Source of the DNA: Nectonema munidae
Lineage: Eukaryota; Nematomorpha; Nectonematoida; Nectonematidae
Assembly (NCBI GenBank): GCA_030549495.1
Contig: JAUIRK010000994.1
Span: 62,001-126,000 of the forward strand
Reading direction: 5' to 3'
Length of the DNA stretch: 64,000 nucleotides
Part shown: piece after piece, positions 12,801-22,235 of the stretch
How the letters are laid out: each line of letters begins with the position of its first letter
Numbering within the stretch: position 1 is the first letter of the stretch
Notes under the pieces: model-generated
Told to the model about the DNA's origin: nothing
Seen by the model: only the letters and a program-made list of their open reading frames with translations
The model's database searches: none
Translations under genes and position numbers: made by a program

Positions 12801-15416
12801 TAATTTTGAAAATTGCAACAAAAAAAAAATTTCGCCCCCCCCTCAATAATTTTGAGGATGTGCGCCCCTGCTTGAAAGTACTCACACAAATAAACCCAGT
12901 TTCAGTTGGTAGTTTGCTGGCAAGGTAGGGGGCGGTTTGGCGACTAAGTTTGGACTTAGTTGACCAACGAACTATTGACATCCAAATAACGATGGTTTAG
13001 AGACAAACAACAATGAATACCTTGAAATCAAGAAATCTTCTGCATTATTACAAGATGACGGTTGGATCAAAAGGTTAACCCTTTATAGCTCACATTTTTA
13101 AAATTAATCGTCTGCGTTTCAATGAGGAGGGGCTAAATATTTCCACAAAAATTTTTTTGGTACTTATAGGTTATCTCTCCCTTATTCAAAAAAATTTTTT
13201 TAGTAAATTACTGAAAAAAAATTTTAAGCGGGAGGGAGATAACTAATAAGTACCAAATTTTTATATATAGTCTAAAAATAAACCATTTTTGAACACTTTA
13301 TTGTTTGTATTATTTATTGTTTGTTTTATTTGTGAACACTTTATTGTTTGTATTATTTTTATATATAGTCTAAAAATAAACCATTTTTGAACACTTTATT
13401 GATATCAAAATATATTAGGTTGGGGGCTCTGAATCTGAGTTGTGAAGGGAGGGGGGGGGGGGGGCTTAGTCCCTTCCTGTCCTCGCTGGCTACGGGCCTG
13501 ACCGATTCACATATGATATAAATACAAGCTCATTTTTATTTTTTATTTTATGGTAAAAACCGAATATTTGGCAATCATAAAAATGTATAAGGTAATTGTT
13601 ATCAATAACTCCTTGAGAATATATAAAGATAACATAGATTCTTATCCTTTATACTGAATAGATTAGACAAGAATATTAAAGGCCTTTGATAAGTTTATAA
13701 ATGAATGTTCGTCTTTTTTCTATTGAAAAACTTAATATTCAGAGTGGCCACCAGATTGTGCAATTAATAGTAAAAATTTGGTACCTTTTGGAATTTTCTG
13801 CTTTTAAATTTTGAATTTAGCAATTGGGCTAAATTTTGAAGATTTTAATAAATTATTTACAATTAAAATTAATTTTTCTTGGTTAGAATATGAGATAGTT
13901 TATTGAGTTTTTTCTAAGTGAGAGTTGTAGTGTAGCAGGTTTTTGCTACTGTTTCGTATATCATTTGTTACTGGAGCTCCTATTTTCTGGCAAACCTCGA
14001 ATGGCGTGAAAAGAGAAAGCAGAACATTTTTCAAATCTTCCAACTTTTAATGATTTTTTTTTGATTTGAGTAAGAGAAGTAATTTTAAGATCTGAAATCT
14101 AAAAAGACTTTAAATAGGTAATGCATTAACGTTACATGATAACATCAATAAATTTTTACTACAAGATTTTTGGTTAAATTCTATCAGATACATATTGCTA
14201 TCAAAAGGTCTATAATAAATAGCTTGCACTCTATACTAACATTTAGCTCACTGATAATAACATGAGGATAAAATTAAGGAAGGGAATATGATTCATACTT
14301 TTTGATAAGCGTAAACTAGAGAAAGTAAGGAAACGGTTTTTCCAGTTCCAGAAGGCATTTCCAGCACGCCATGACCCTGAAGAAAAGACAAAATGTTATT
14401 TAAAATTAACAAGTGGTAGAATAAAATTTTAACAACTCAGATTAAGAAATGAACTTGATTTCTTCTCAAAGGATTGATCTTTAAAAGGTGTCAGCACCGC
14501 ACATCAGAAAGACAAGTAGAAGATGAGTGGGGGAGGCAAAATACATCGTTATTCTTATCTTAATCCAGAAGAGAGGGCAAAATGCCTTTTCGCCCTTCCC
14601 CTAACAAATAGCTAACCCGTGGTAGATGTTATAGTTTTACCTGATGTTTATTTTAACGCTATTATCATAATCAAAATTTCATCGTTTAAAACATCAATCA
14701 GATTAGATAATGAAAATTTTATTTATGTACAGTAAGTCAAGATTTTAGTAGAAGTGTAGCTCTTAATAGTTTATTTAGTAATTATTTTTTTATATAAAGT
14801 CGGCATCTGTAGGTTCTATTCGGAGTCGGGATTTTGGTAAGTATATGGAGTCCAAGTCGGATGTTGGGAGCTGGGCTTTTTTATGTTTTTTTCAGTAAAA
14901 AATGGAAGATAATTTTTAAAAATTTGAAAGAAAAAACCTTGGCATCCAAAGTAGCCTTGAGTTCTTTCATGTATGAGTATTGTTCAGGATAAATGAAGTC
15001 ATAGGGAAAGTAAACAAGTAGCCCGTCGACATTTATTCTGTTTAAAACAAATAAGAGTAAATATGTGAAATATATAAAAACGCAATCTAGTTTATAACCC
15101 AATGTGTATTATCTATATTATTTAATTATTATTAGCTTATTTACAAATTATTCTGCATTCTCGAATAAGTTACGCTCATTTTATATAATTTAGAATGAAA
15201 GATTAACATCATAAGAATATGATAATTAAATTCAGACATATATGTCAAAGAGGGTGGAATAGGTTTTTTTTTATCCTTTTAGGCACTAGATTTATAAAAA
15301 CTAATATAACTTAAATCGGATGATTTATTAAAACTTATTTAAAAAATATAAAATCCTTTATTAGCCTTATGCAAAAGAAAATTAATGAAGATAACCTTAA
15401 AAAGTTATTACTTCAT
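555..15416 (-). CDS. ERCC2: ERCC2/XPD TFIIH helicase, 5' part of gene (multi-exon, runs off left edge)
   Basis: XPD is the 5'-3' DNA helicase of TFIIH, used in nucleotide excision repair and transcription initiation. The minus strand carries, in order, exons at 14938-15037, 14299-14376, 9814-9876, 9646-9759, 9009-9038 (end uncertain), 8508-8700, 5148-5344, 2203-2536 and about 555-813. Motifs seen: [18 protein letters not shown] near the N-terminus, Walker A MPSGTGKT, the YCSRT motif, the DEAH box [12 protein letters not shown], and [16 protein letters not shown]. The four cysteines that bind the iron-sulphur cluster in this family are present: SARKNLC, RCND, KTCSFYE and ICPYF. Splice phases agree from exon to exon except around 9009-9038. 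Helicase domain 2 lies beyond the left edge. Introns are full of transposons. The start codon would sit in a tiny upstream exon; 15412-15416 is only a candidate. Confidence 0.95.
983..1075. mobile_element. hAT-MITE end fragment
   Basis: CAGGCCCGTGAATAAGG followed by G-rich and C-rich runs resembles the CAGGCCCGTAGCC terminus seen inverted at 13500. No second terminus or target duplication was found. Confidence 0.3.
1400..1745. repeat. Degenerate tandem repeat
   Basis: Three to four drifting copies of a phrase like CATTGTCTCCCCGTTTGGCA followed by ATTTCATTTC and an A-rich spacer recur near 1440, 1530, 1608 and 1708. The unit is roughly 80-130 bp. It lies in an ERCC2 intron. No coding potential seen. 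Confidence 0.5.
2203..2536 (-). CDS. ERCC2: ERCC2 exon: Arch domain region
   Basis: 110 full codons, containing [52 protein letters not shown] and VCIERKPLR. These align with human NPVLPDEVLQEAVPGSIR and RVQHVVQESPPAF. Acceptor TTTTAG, donor CG/GTATTC. Confidence 0.95.
3060..4750 (-). mobile_element. Decayed mobile-element-type gene of a widespread arthropod family
   Basis: Three minus-strand segments (4013-4750, 3438-3854, 3060-3407) match, in order, a protein family that I recall as common and multi-copy in arthropod genomes but without a named function. The N-terminal part has paired cysteines ([26 protein letters not shown]) suggesting a zinc-binding fold, then an acidic serine-rich stretch. 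The middle has [23 protein letters not shown] sequence (here [20 protein letters not shown]). The end has [20 protein letters not shown]. The copy is broken in a few places and not functional. No terminal repeats were recognised, so its transposon class is open. It sits in an ERCC2 intron. Confidence 0.7.
5148..5344 (-). CDS. ERCC2: ERCC2 exon: DEAH box
   Basis: It encodes [20 protein letters not shown], then VADIVSKEL and [19 protein letters not shown]. Acceptor TTTTAG; the first base completes the Arg codon of the previous exon. Donor GTATAT leaves one base, which the next exon completes as Cys. Confidence 0.95.
5345..6889. other. ERCC2 intron, no feature seen
   Basis: AT-rich intronic DNA. 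Open frames here are short, lysine/phenylalanine-rich and show no family motif. Confidence 0.6.
6890..7880 (-). pseudogene. Decayed hAT transposase (ZBED5/GTF2IRD2-like type)
   Basis: Minus-strand reading in mixed frames gives [46 protein letters not shown] and ANCYQLI. These match, in order, hAT transposases of the type captured in vertebrate ZBED5 and FAM200 genes; FDETT carries the first catalytic Asp. Many stops and frameshifts: an old copy. A CACTG end with CAGTGATTCCCAAACTG in reverse at 8319-8335 could be its right terminus, but no partner was found. Confidence 0.6.
8508..8700 (-). CDS. ERCC2: ERCC2 exon: third and fourth Fe-S cysteines
   Basis: It encodes [40 protein letters not shown] and GICPYFMAR. 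Cysteines in KTC and ICP correspond to human C155 and C190. Two AG acceptors are possible (exon start 8700 or 8691), both in the same phase; the upstream one matches the family better (TAPSVR). Donor GTTTGT, phase 2. Confidence 0.93.
9009..9038 (-). CDS. ERCC2: ERCC2 mini-exon: second Fe-S cysteine (donor uncertain)
   Basis: After the acceptor CCCAG the minus strand reads RCNDNVLTN, aligning with human KCHSLTA, so it supplies the second cluster cysteine. The nearest GT donor leaves phase 0, but the next exon needs one carried base. Ending two bases earlier at 9011, with a GC donor, restores the phase and gives NVLTNAPSVRV. About 12 residues expected before this exon are not accounted for, so another small exon may exist. 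Confidence 0.6.
9074..9213. mobile_element. piggyBac-like TTAA MITE (copy 2)
   Basis: TTAACCCATTTACGGCC at the left pairs with the reverse of the right end, GTAACTCATTTAAGACC. Internal CGTCTGC phrases are shared with other copies. It lies next to the small ERCC2 exon. Confidence 0.65.
9646..9759 (-). CDS. ERCC2: ERCC2 exon: first Fe-S cysteine
   Basis: 38 codons, beginning [16 protein letters not shown] and ending [11 protein letters not shown]. The LC cysteine corresponds to the first iron-sulphur ligand (human C116). Acceptor TTTAG, donor GTAAAA. Confidence 0.93.
9814..9876 (-). CDS. ERCC2: ERCC2 exon: motif Ia region
   Basis: 21 codons, starting [20 protein letters not shown], equivalent to the human segment with IYCSRTVPEIEKV. 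Acceptor TTCAAG, donor GTATGA, phase 0. It is too short to stand out as an open frame and was found from the expected motif order. Confidence 0.92.
9991..10117. mobile_element. piggyBac-like TTAA MITE (copy 3)
   Basis: CTCTTGAGGACCAGTGTGAC on the left and CTCCTCAAAGAGTTAA on the right form inverted ends related to copy 1. It lies just left of the large hAT element. Confidence 0.6.
10691..10886. mobile_element. hAT MITE nested in the larger hAT element
   Basis: The left end CAGTAACGTAGCTAGG and right end TTGGCTACACCACTG are inverted relatives of the CAGTGGCGTAGCCA ends at 44881-45048. Flanks CTTCTCTC and CTTCTGTC agree at 7 of 8 positions. The interior is GC-rich next to the ends. Confidence 0.82.
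11396..11712. repeat. Phrase-repeat (foldback-like) element with inverted arms
   Basis: Three units of about 42 bp alternate TTCGCCCCATTATTTTCATA and TTCGTCCCATGGACAA-like phrases (11396-11530). Reverse-complement phrases (GACAATTTGTCC, GGGGCGAAATG) follow at 11650-11712. Both arms drift strongly. No coding potential. Confidence 0.65.
11956..12084 (-). mobile_element. tRNA-derived SINE, copy C
   Basis: The reverse strand shows the head GGCATGGCAGGTTGGTT, a degenerate polymerase III B box (GGATTCGATTCC), and the ATAGTTTGACATAAGCGG body shared with copies at 16713-16847 and 26237-26368. It is the most diverged of the three. Confidence 0.65.
13075..13125 (+). mobile_element. piggyBac-like MITE, one end only
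   Basis: TTAACCCTTTATAGCTCAC followed by AATCGTCTGCG matches the left end of the TTAA MITE family. No matching right end was seen; a palindromic element follows at once. Confidence 0.4.
13155..13258. repeat. Near-perfect palindrome (hairpin MITE)
   Basis: GGTACTTATAGGTTATCTC on the left pairs with GAGATAACTAATAAGTACC on the right, and the A/T runs outside and inside also pair, so nearly the whole 104 bp folds into one hairpin. Confidence 0.7.
13259..13405 (+). repeat. Tandem duplication, period about 98 bp
   Basis: The phrase ATATATAGTCTAAAAATAAA and following CCATTTTTGAACACTTTATT occur at 13263 and again at 13361. A G-run and a CAGGCCCGTAGCC terminus in reverse (ends at 13500) follow. Confidence 0.75.
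14299..14376 (-). CDS. ERCC2: ERCC2 exon: Walker A
   Basis: 26 codons, [20 protein letters not shown] and following. It contains the ATP-binding GTGKT loop. Acceptor TTCAG, donor GTATGA, phase 0 at both ends. Confidence 0.95.
14800..14880 (+). repeat. GGAGTC-type degenerate repeat
   Basis: Repeated AGTCGG, GGAGTCGGG and GGAGTCCAAGTCGG phrases. The same kind of low-complexity word string recurs near 42895-42965 and 45365, and inverted near 49755 and 63190. Confidence 0.4.
14938..15037 (-). CDS. ERCC2: ERCC2 exon: N-terminal Q-motif region
   Basis: It encodes [19 protein letters not shown] and on to the LDAK end, closely matching the first residues of XPD. Acceptor AAACAG, donor AAG/GTTTTT. 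It ends in phase 0, which matches the start of the next exon. Confidence 0.93.
15412..15416 (-). CDS. ERCC2: Candidate ERCC2 first coding exon (ATGAA)
   Basis: The exon at 14938-15037 begins after an AG acceptor with one base of a codon, then Ile-Asn-Val-Asp. The family begins Met-Lys-Leu-Asn-Val-Asp, so a mini-exon ending ATGAA before a GT donor is required. ATGAA followed by GTAATA occurs here on the minus strand. Another match lies near 17530 (donor GTGTTT). The choice rests only on proximity and the better donor. Confidence 0.3.
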
Positions 15417-15929
15417 TATAAATTTGAAAAATCGTTGTATAAAATAACTATTTAATGTTGTAATTAATTATAAATTTAAATTTTTGAAAATTAGACATTT
15501 TAATATCATGGAATATAATTTATAATAATAAATAAAAATTATGATATATGCTCTCATTATACTTGAGATAATTTTTAAGTAAATTTAAGTTTAAGTTTTT
15601 TAAGAGTTGGATACCTTGGGGAACGAACCAAACAGGCTGATTTTATAACGTATAAAATTTTCCATAATTTATAAAACTCGTCTTTAAAACTCAAAAAAAA
15701 TTAAAATGCTGGTAGATCAATTTGTGTAGTAAAATTGAGATTTGTCAGTTTATTAAATATTTAATGGGTAAGCTTTAAGAGTAAGAAATAATAAAATAAA
15801 ATAAACCGTGTTTTAGAATGTATTGCTTAAAACATCGGTTTTGAATGAGCAGATGCGTTATGATAAGGGGAAATTAACTTAGTATGTGTGTTTTGGTCTA
15901 ACAGTTTATTTCAGGGGAAAACTTTTTAA

Positions 15930-16640
15930 TAAAGTGTTATTCTTTTAAAACCATCCAAAGAAATTAGGTTCATGTTGGAAGATGTCCACGTGCAGTACCG
16001 GTTGGATTATAAGTGAGTGAATTGTGCGGTACTGTGAACTGAAAACTCTATTTTGATATTGATCCATTGCATCAACTATGTACTTTTAAAACAGAGTGAT
16101 CACTGTTCTTTTGGTTTCACCAACATAGGAGTGAGTAAGTATTTTGCATATAATTTTGTATATAATGTCTTTATTGTTGCAATGGTCTTTAGAGATGAAT
16201 TAGCAGTAAATGGATTGATCATGAAGTAGCAAATGGTTGGGTTTTTTGTAAAGCCTTTAACATGATGAGTAATTCTATTCTTTTACTTATTTTTAGAATT
16301 TTTCTTTTGACTGCGTTGTTGATAGGGAGTAATAGGAGGAGAATTCTATGTGGTTAGGGTTGTTCATTTTCAAGAAAAATATATTTAATAAAGTTTGTAA
16401 GTTAATTGTCATGTTGATAATCTTTCAGCCATTGTTTATGAGATTTTTAGAGTAATGGTTTTCGTAGAAAATCGCAAATGTAAGCGATCTAATAAGTCGA
16501 GATGGCCAATTAAGGTGGCTTTTTTGACTGTAATAACATGAGTGGATTTTAAGTCAATCGTATTTCATTGGTTTGGTGTGTAGGGAGTGTGTAATGTTAG
16601 GGTGAGAGAACAGTGGATGTTAGGATGACATTTTTTCAAG
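15930..16640 (-). mobile_element. Decayed Penelope-like retroelement fragment
   Basis: In one minus-strand frame a stretch reads KDIIYKI, then SYVGETKRTVIT, the core of the GIY-YIG endonuclease of Penelope-like elements. Upstream PINNAVKRKILKISKRIELL resembles the linker of the same family. Old and broken in many places; no ends found. Confidence 0.5.
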
Positions 16641-16712
16641 ATTGTTTAAGTATAGCCTAGAAAGAATAAGATAGACTGCTGGCTATTAGAAGACCATTGA
16701 ATTTTAAAAGTA

Positions 16713-16847
16713 AAGGTACCATGGGGTGTTTTCATCGAGAAGGCACAATTGCGCCGCTTGTATCGAACTATGAGAAAGTTGGCTTGATGTGAGATCGAAC
16801 CCAAACATAGAGTTATCAAAACTCAGTACCTAACAAACCATGCCATT
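16713..16847 (-). mobile_element. tRNA-derived SINE, copy B
   Basis: Reverse strand: GGCATGGTTTGTTAGGTACT head, B box GGGTTCGATCTC, then ATAGTTCGATACAAGCGGCG, AATTGTGCC, and the CACCCCATGGTACC end. Closely similar to 26237-26368. Confidence 0.8.
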
Positions 16848-16929
16848 TTAAGAAAAGGATATCTTTGTGTAAAATAATGTTGTTATGTATGGTTAATGTA
16901 AGTATGTCTTTAAGGAGCAGGAGGGTGTC

Positions 16930-17400
16930 TGGGATGTATAGAGATTTTATATTTTTAAGTTTTTAAGGAAGGCATCTTTTTTTTGAAATAGTGGCTATTT
17001 TTTCATCTTTTAATATATTTTCAATTTTTAAGGAAGCTATTTTTTATTAATTTTTTAAAAAATTTTCTAGGGAACCATCCTTTTTCAATTTCTTTTTTTT
17101 TTTAATTTAAAAAAAAACAATAATTTTATTAAATTTTATTGTATGACAAAATTTTAAAATTTTTAATGAGACAATCTTTTTTTATATTGTAGAGGTGGTA
17201 ATCTTTTTTTAAAAATTTTGAGAAATCTATTGATAAAAATTTTTATTAAAAAATAAGGATGATATGTTTTTTAGATTTTCAATTTTTTTTTAATTTTATT
17301 TTTTACGGGGCCATTCTTTTTATTTTAAAAGTGCCCATTTATTAAAATGTCAACTTTTTTTTTAATTTGAGGCTATTTAAATTTTCCTTAAAAATGAGTA
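16930..17400. repeat. T-rich degenerate phrase repeat
   Basis: Recurrent phrases of GGAANCCATC followed by a T run and AATTTT spaced every 30-50 bases. No open frame of interest. Confidence 0.35.
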
Positions 17401-17560
17401 ATCTAAGATGTCGTCTACAAGAGAATATAAGTTCTGCCATAGAATGTTCTTATATTGTAATTTTTTCTACTCTTATTCAATTCAATATATTTAAATCAAA
17501 ACATTCGTTTTGTAGTGTTTAAAAACACTTCATTCGATTAAAAAAATTTAAAAAACAAAA

Positions 17561-17745
17561 AATATAAGAAGTTGAAGGGAAAGAAAGAAAGAATTATTTA
17601 CTATTCACTTTTACATAAGAAAAAATATATATATATATAGTAATATATACTATATATATAGTAATATAAGAAGTTGAAGGGAAAGAAAGAAAGAATTATT
17701 TACTATTCACTTTAACATAAGAAAAAAAAATATATATATAGTAAT
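17561..17745 (+). repeat. Tandem duplication, period 102 bp
   Basis: AGTTGAAGGGAAAGAAAGAA and the following TTATTTACTATTCACTTT occur at about 17570 and 17672, separated by TA-dinucleotide runs. It lies at the 3' side of the LINE on the minus strand. Confidence 0.85.
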
Positions 17746-18128
17746 CATAAATAAAATGACTATAACAGTTTAATATATTTATATATAATTGAAGAGTTGT
17801 TAAAAACAAGTAAAATAGAATATATATAGATGGATATGCATGTAATACAAGAATAAAATCATAACAGAAAAGAAAGTGTTTTAAAAATTTTAAAAAAAAA
17901 CCCCCTTCTAAAAACCCCACACACAACCAAATAAAATTAAATAAATAAAAAAAATAAATAAATGAAGAGGGAAGGTATGAAAAAGTGATAATGTAGACAT
18001 ATATACAAAAAAAACTTGTACAACTCACTAAATTATTAACTTTAATCGCTTTAAAAAATTAAATTAAAATTCAGATTAAAGTGCGAAAAATAATAAAAAC
18101 AGAATATAACTTTTTAAAGCGTCATTCT

Positions 18129-19133
18129 TTAATTTTTTTTTAATTTTGAAAAAGTATTATAAGTTTGGAAAGTATCAATATTATGGTTCCAACAATATGT
18201 TAATTTCCAAACTGTAGACGGTTTGGAATTTTTTAATCTATAGGAAGGTAAACTCATATTCAAAGATGTTCTAAGATTACCTTTTTCTAGTTCAAAATTA
18301 AAAGTAATTAACTGCATAAGGGAACATACCCAGTCATCATTTTAAAATAAAAAAGCGATAGTTTTAACTCATATATGTCTTCAACTTTAAGTAAACCAAA
18401 ATTTGAAAATACACTGTCAGTATTAGATATATTTTGCTTATTAAATATCAGTCTAATCACTTCCTTTTGAAGAACAAAAACGTATAGATTAGAGTGTCCC
18501 CAATTTAAAAGATTGTAAAAAATATGATTTATAAAGATGTATTAAAGTATTTTTATTTAATTTATTCTTTAATAAATAATCGGAAAATACCTACTAGTGA
18601 AGCTAACTTTGAACAAACGAAATTTTTGCGCTCTTTCCATCTTAAATTACTATCTATAAATAATCCAAGCAATTTAAATTCACGTACAAAATCGAAACCA
18701 AAAACAGATAATAATTTATTCCTACAAATAAATTTATTAGAGAAAATCATTCCTTTAGACTTGGATTTGTTGACCGACAATGCGTTCATAGAAAACCACA
18801 TATTTACTTTATTTAGGTTATCCATAACGGCAGAATAATTAGCATTAAATGAAATTTTGTTAGACGAAATTAATAAAGTCACGTCATCAGCATATAAATA
18901 AAAATCTATATTACTATTGGAAGTATAAACATTATTAATGAATATTTTGAAAAGAAGTGGGCCCGTCACAGACCCTTGTGGAACTCCACAATTCAAAACA
19001 ACAAAATTGGACGAGCAATTCTTGGCTGATACAAACTGTTTCCGGTTTATCAGATATTCTTTCACAAGCTTCAATGACAAACTATCAAACCCATATGATT
19101 TCAATTTTGATAATAATAAGCTATGCCTTATAG
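18129..19133 (-). mobile_element. LINE (non-LTR retrotransposon) reverse transcriptase, 3' part
   Basis: The open frame (18562-19146) carries SLLLSKLKSYGFDSLSLKL, GVPQGSVTGPLLF and the catalytic FYLYADDVTLL, typical of Jockey/CR1-like non-LTR reverse transcriptases. Further down the strand, in other frames, are FVLQKEVIRLIF, LLKVEDIYELKLS and SLPSYRLKNSK, the usual C-terminal domain; the frame changes show the copy is dead. The first residues before IRHSLLLSK are host-independent: they come from the hAT border, and the true upstream LINE sequence resumes at 22889. Confidence 0.85.
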
Positions 19134-19154
19134 CAGGGGTGGCCAAACTTTTTT

Positions 19155-21060
19155 TTATATAAGGGCTACTTTTTTTGTAGAAATTTTTGGCGGTCTACCT
19201 TGTAAGTATAAAAAATAATTAATATTCTTAAAACAAATGTAACTTTTGTTGTTTTTTTTTGAAGATGAAACCTGGCACTGCATATTTTGTGCTAGTTTTT
19301 CAAAATTTGGATCGAAATTTGTCTGGGCGATTCTTAAACATGCCTGCAAATGTTCGTTAGTTAATTGAGATCTATGTTTTGTTTTTATACTATTCATCGA
19401 AGAAAAAGCAGATTTACACAAATATGTGGATCCGAAAAACGAATGGAAACTAGCAAATACCCTCCAAATGTTGGGGTATTTATCTTTAAAAATATATTTT
19501 ATAAAATCTTTCGACCCATGCATTGATTTAAGACTTAAGTCACATTTTATATTTATAAGTTCTTCTTCTAATTCAGCCAAATTGCCAATTTGTAGAAAGT
19601 CGCCAATTTTTTTAGCTAAAAATTCAATACTCACGTCGTCCTTGAAGGGGTTTAGTAGAAAAGTGGTGATACTTTCAATATTATTAAAACTTTCGAATCT
19701 TTTTTCAAATTCATTCATGAGAGTTCTTAGACTAGTTACATATCTATCCACATTTAATCTTTTTTCAGCACTTCTTTCGTCATCTAAATTCGGAAAATGT
19801 TTTAAGTCGCCACGTTCCATTTGTTTAAGTTGTATATTCAACTTTTCTTTAAATGAATTTACATGACTAACCATTTCAATTATTGATTTATCTTTGCCTT
19901 GTAATTGGGTATTTAGTAGGCTTATCTTCTCAGTAACGTCGCAAAAAAAAGCTAGATCGCAGCGCCATTCTGAATCCTCAATTGAACATATTGAATTTTT
20001 TAGTTTCAAGAAAAATGCAAACTTTTGGTAATAGTTCTCTGAAACGAGTCAAAAACTTAGCACGCTTAGCCATCTAACATCTGTGTGTAAAAGCAATTCA
20101 TTGTGTTCTTCTCCACACTCTTTTAGCAAAGCACGAAACTCTCGACGCGATAAACTCTTTGACTTGATGTAGTTGACAGTTTTGAACGCTATGTCCATGA
20201 CATGATCAAAGTTTAAAACTTTTGAGCATAGGACTTGATTATGTATGATGCAATGATATTCAATAAATCTGGGAAACTTTTCATCGCGCTTACAACGAGA
20301 AATAAATCCATTATTGCAACCAGTCATTGCAGGGGCACCATCTGTTGTAATTGAAACCAGTTTGGAAATTGGAAAATTTGTAAGTGATATAAATTCTTTG
20401 AATGAGTTGAAAATATCTTCACCTCTAGTGCGTTCATTCATCGGAATTATTGTTAACAACTCTTCTACGGCTGACATGTCAACAAAAACCATTCTGATGA
20501 AAACACAGAGTTGAACAGTACCAATATAGTCAGTCGACTCGTCAAACTGTAATTAGAGAACAACGCACTTATCAACATTAATTTGTAGAGCTTGTTCAAG
20601 ATCTTGACTGATATCCTTTGTTCTTCGCATAATAGTATTTCGTGACAATGACAAGTTATTTGGACATGTCATAATTTCGGACTTATTTTTGAAGTTTTCA
20701 AATAAAACATCTCCCGCTTTGATGAAAGCTTCTTTTGCTATTTCTCCATCGCTAAAAGATTTGTTATGTAATGTTTGAGTAATTTTGAATGAAGCGATTG
20801 TAGCAGATTTTGAGCTTGTGTTCTATTTAAAAAAGCTATTTTGTTGTTCAAGCAATTCTGCTTTGAGTTGTTTAACTTTTGATTTTCTTAAGGCTGTATT
20901 TTGTGGAAAATCAATAGAATAATTTTTGTGAACTTTAAAAAAATGTCTCTCCACGTTCGCTTTTTTAGGCAATGCAACTATTCCCTTACAAATTAAACGT
21001 TATTGTTCATTACAAAAAAGTAGTTCTCTTCCCATTCATTATGATAATGGTAAGTTTTTC
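19155..21060 (-). pseudogene. hAT transposase (ZBED5/GTF2IRD2-like), interrupted
   Basis: In order on the minus strand: a BED-finger remnant (NEWEENYFF, LPKKANVERHFFKVHKNYS), LQFDESTDYIGTVQL with the first catalytic Asp, SKLVSITTDGAPAMTG with the second, HCIIHNQVL, HTDVRWLSVL with the conserved Trp, and the C-terminal dimerisation segment SAFSSMNSIKTKHRSQLTN. The longest open pieces are 20049-20492 and 19155-20009. A few in-frame stops (for example near 20550 and 20823) and frame changes show it is inactive but not very old. Confidence 0.88.
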
Positions 21061-21956
21061 TTTTTTTAAAAGATGATCCTGGCTCATTCATTTATCAGCC
21101 ACAAAGATAAAATCAAATATAGTTAAAACTACTTCTAAAAAAGGTAATAAAAGATAGTAATAAAGGTACTTTTATAAAAGGTTAATTTTGTAAAAAATTG
21201 GTATTAAGTTGAACATTATAAACAAAATTGCAACAAAAAATTTTTTTAGGTTTTAAATTAAATATCAATTGATTATTTATGTTGACAACAATTTTTTATA
21301 ATAATTTTTTTCATTAATTTAACTTTTTTACATTTAACTATTTTTAATTTGATTTAATAAAATTATGACAAGCATACCCTTCAAATAGAAAAAATTCAAG
21401 CAAGGATGTTATTTTTCTTAAGTTACTGTGTCGAATAACTGAAAGATTTAAAATAGATTTAGTAATTTAATATACTTCATTATAGTAAATGTGTCACATG
21501 TGCATATAAAAAGACTAAATTAGAATTTTTTTAACATTGACTTCAAAGGTTGCTATAAACGCAAATTAGAATTTTTTATATTCAACTTTCATAGAAACTT
21601 GCATATGGTTACTATTGTTCAGTAAGGCAAAATGAGACACTGAATTAACGAAAAAAAATTAAATTATAAGTAGATTAAAAAAAATTTTCTTAATAGATCT
21701 GACAAAAAATACACATCAAAAAATTCTACTTAATACTTTTCCTTTAAATTATAAATTATTGCTTTATTACATAAGATTAAATTTAATATAATTTTCCTAT
21801 TTCAAACCTTAAAAAAAATTTTTTTTTGAAAATTGTAGTCATAAAAGTAAATTTTTTTTAATCATTTCGATATACCGAAAAAACAGTTCTACAAAATGTC
21901 TTAGTGTCACAATATGTCCAAAAGAATTCTAAAAATATTTAAAAAGGTTCATAGTT

Positions 21957-22235
21957 GCAACGTCGAAAACCAAAATGTCCGAGACGAAAACGTCCTAAAA
22001 CCAAAACTTCCAAAACCAAAACGTCCGAAAAGAAAGCGTGTGAAATCCAAAATGTCTTAAAATCTAAACATCTTAGAATTAAAAAGTTCTAAAACCAAAA
22101 AGCTTATACTGAATTGAACTCTTAGGTCGTTTAGATTTCAAAATATTTTGGAGATAGGATCTATTGCCTTTGGACGTTTTTCTTCAAATGTTTTAGTTTT
22201 TAGACGTTTTGTTTTCGTACGTTTTGACCAGGAAT
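21957..22235. repeat. Inverted phrase repeat (ACCAAAACGTCC type)
   Basis: Left arm: 10 or so drifting units of ACCAAAACGTCCGAAA. Right arm: reverse forms such as TTTGGACGTTTTTC and TTTTAGACGTTTTG (22188-22235). It sits inside the hAT element's non-coding part. Confidence 0.6.

Larger units (their letters stand above)
10173..12870. mobile_element. 2.7 kb non-autonomous hAT element with perfect ends
   Basis: The left end CAGGGGCGCACATCC and the right end GGATGTGCGCCCCTG are a perfect 15-bp inverted repeat. The 8 bases outside each end are identical, CTTGAAAG (10165-10172 and 12871-12878), the target duplication expected of hAT transposition. No transposase is visible inside, so it was moved in trans. 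It contains a hAT MITE (10691-10886), a phrase-repeat element (11396-11712) and a SINE (11956-12084). It lies in the ERCC2 intron between the Walker A and YCSRT exons. Confidence 0.88.

Noticed and set aside
17696-18028. 110-residue minus-strand frame rich in Phe/Tyr/Leu
   Set aside because: Low-complexity AT-rich reading with no domain; it lies in the 3' trailer of the LINE and a tandem duplication.
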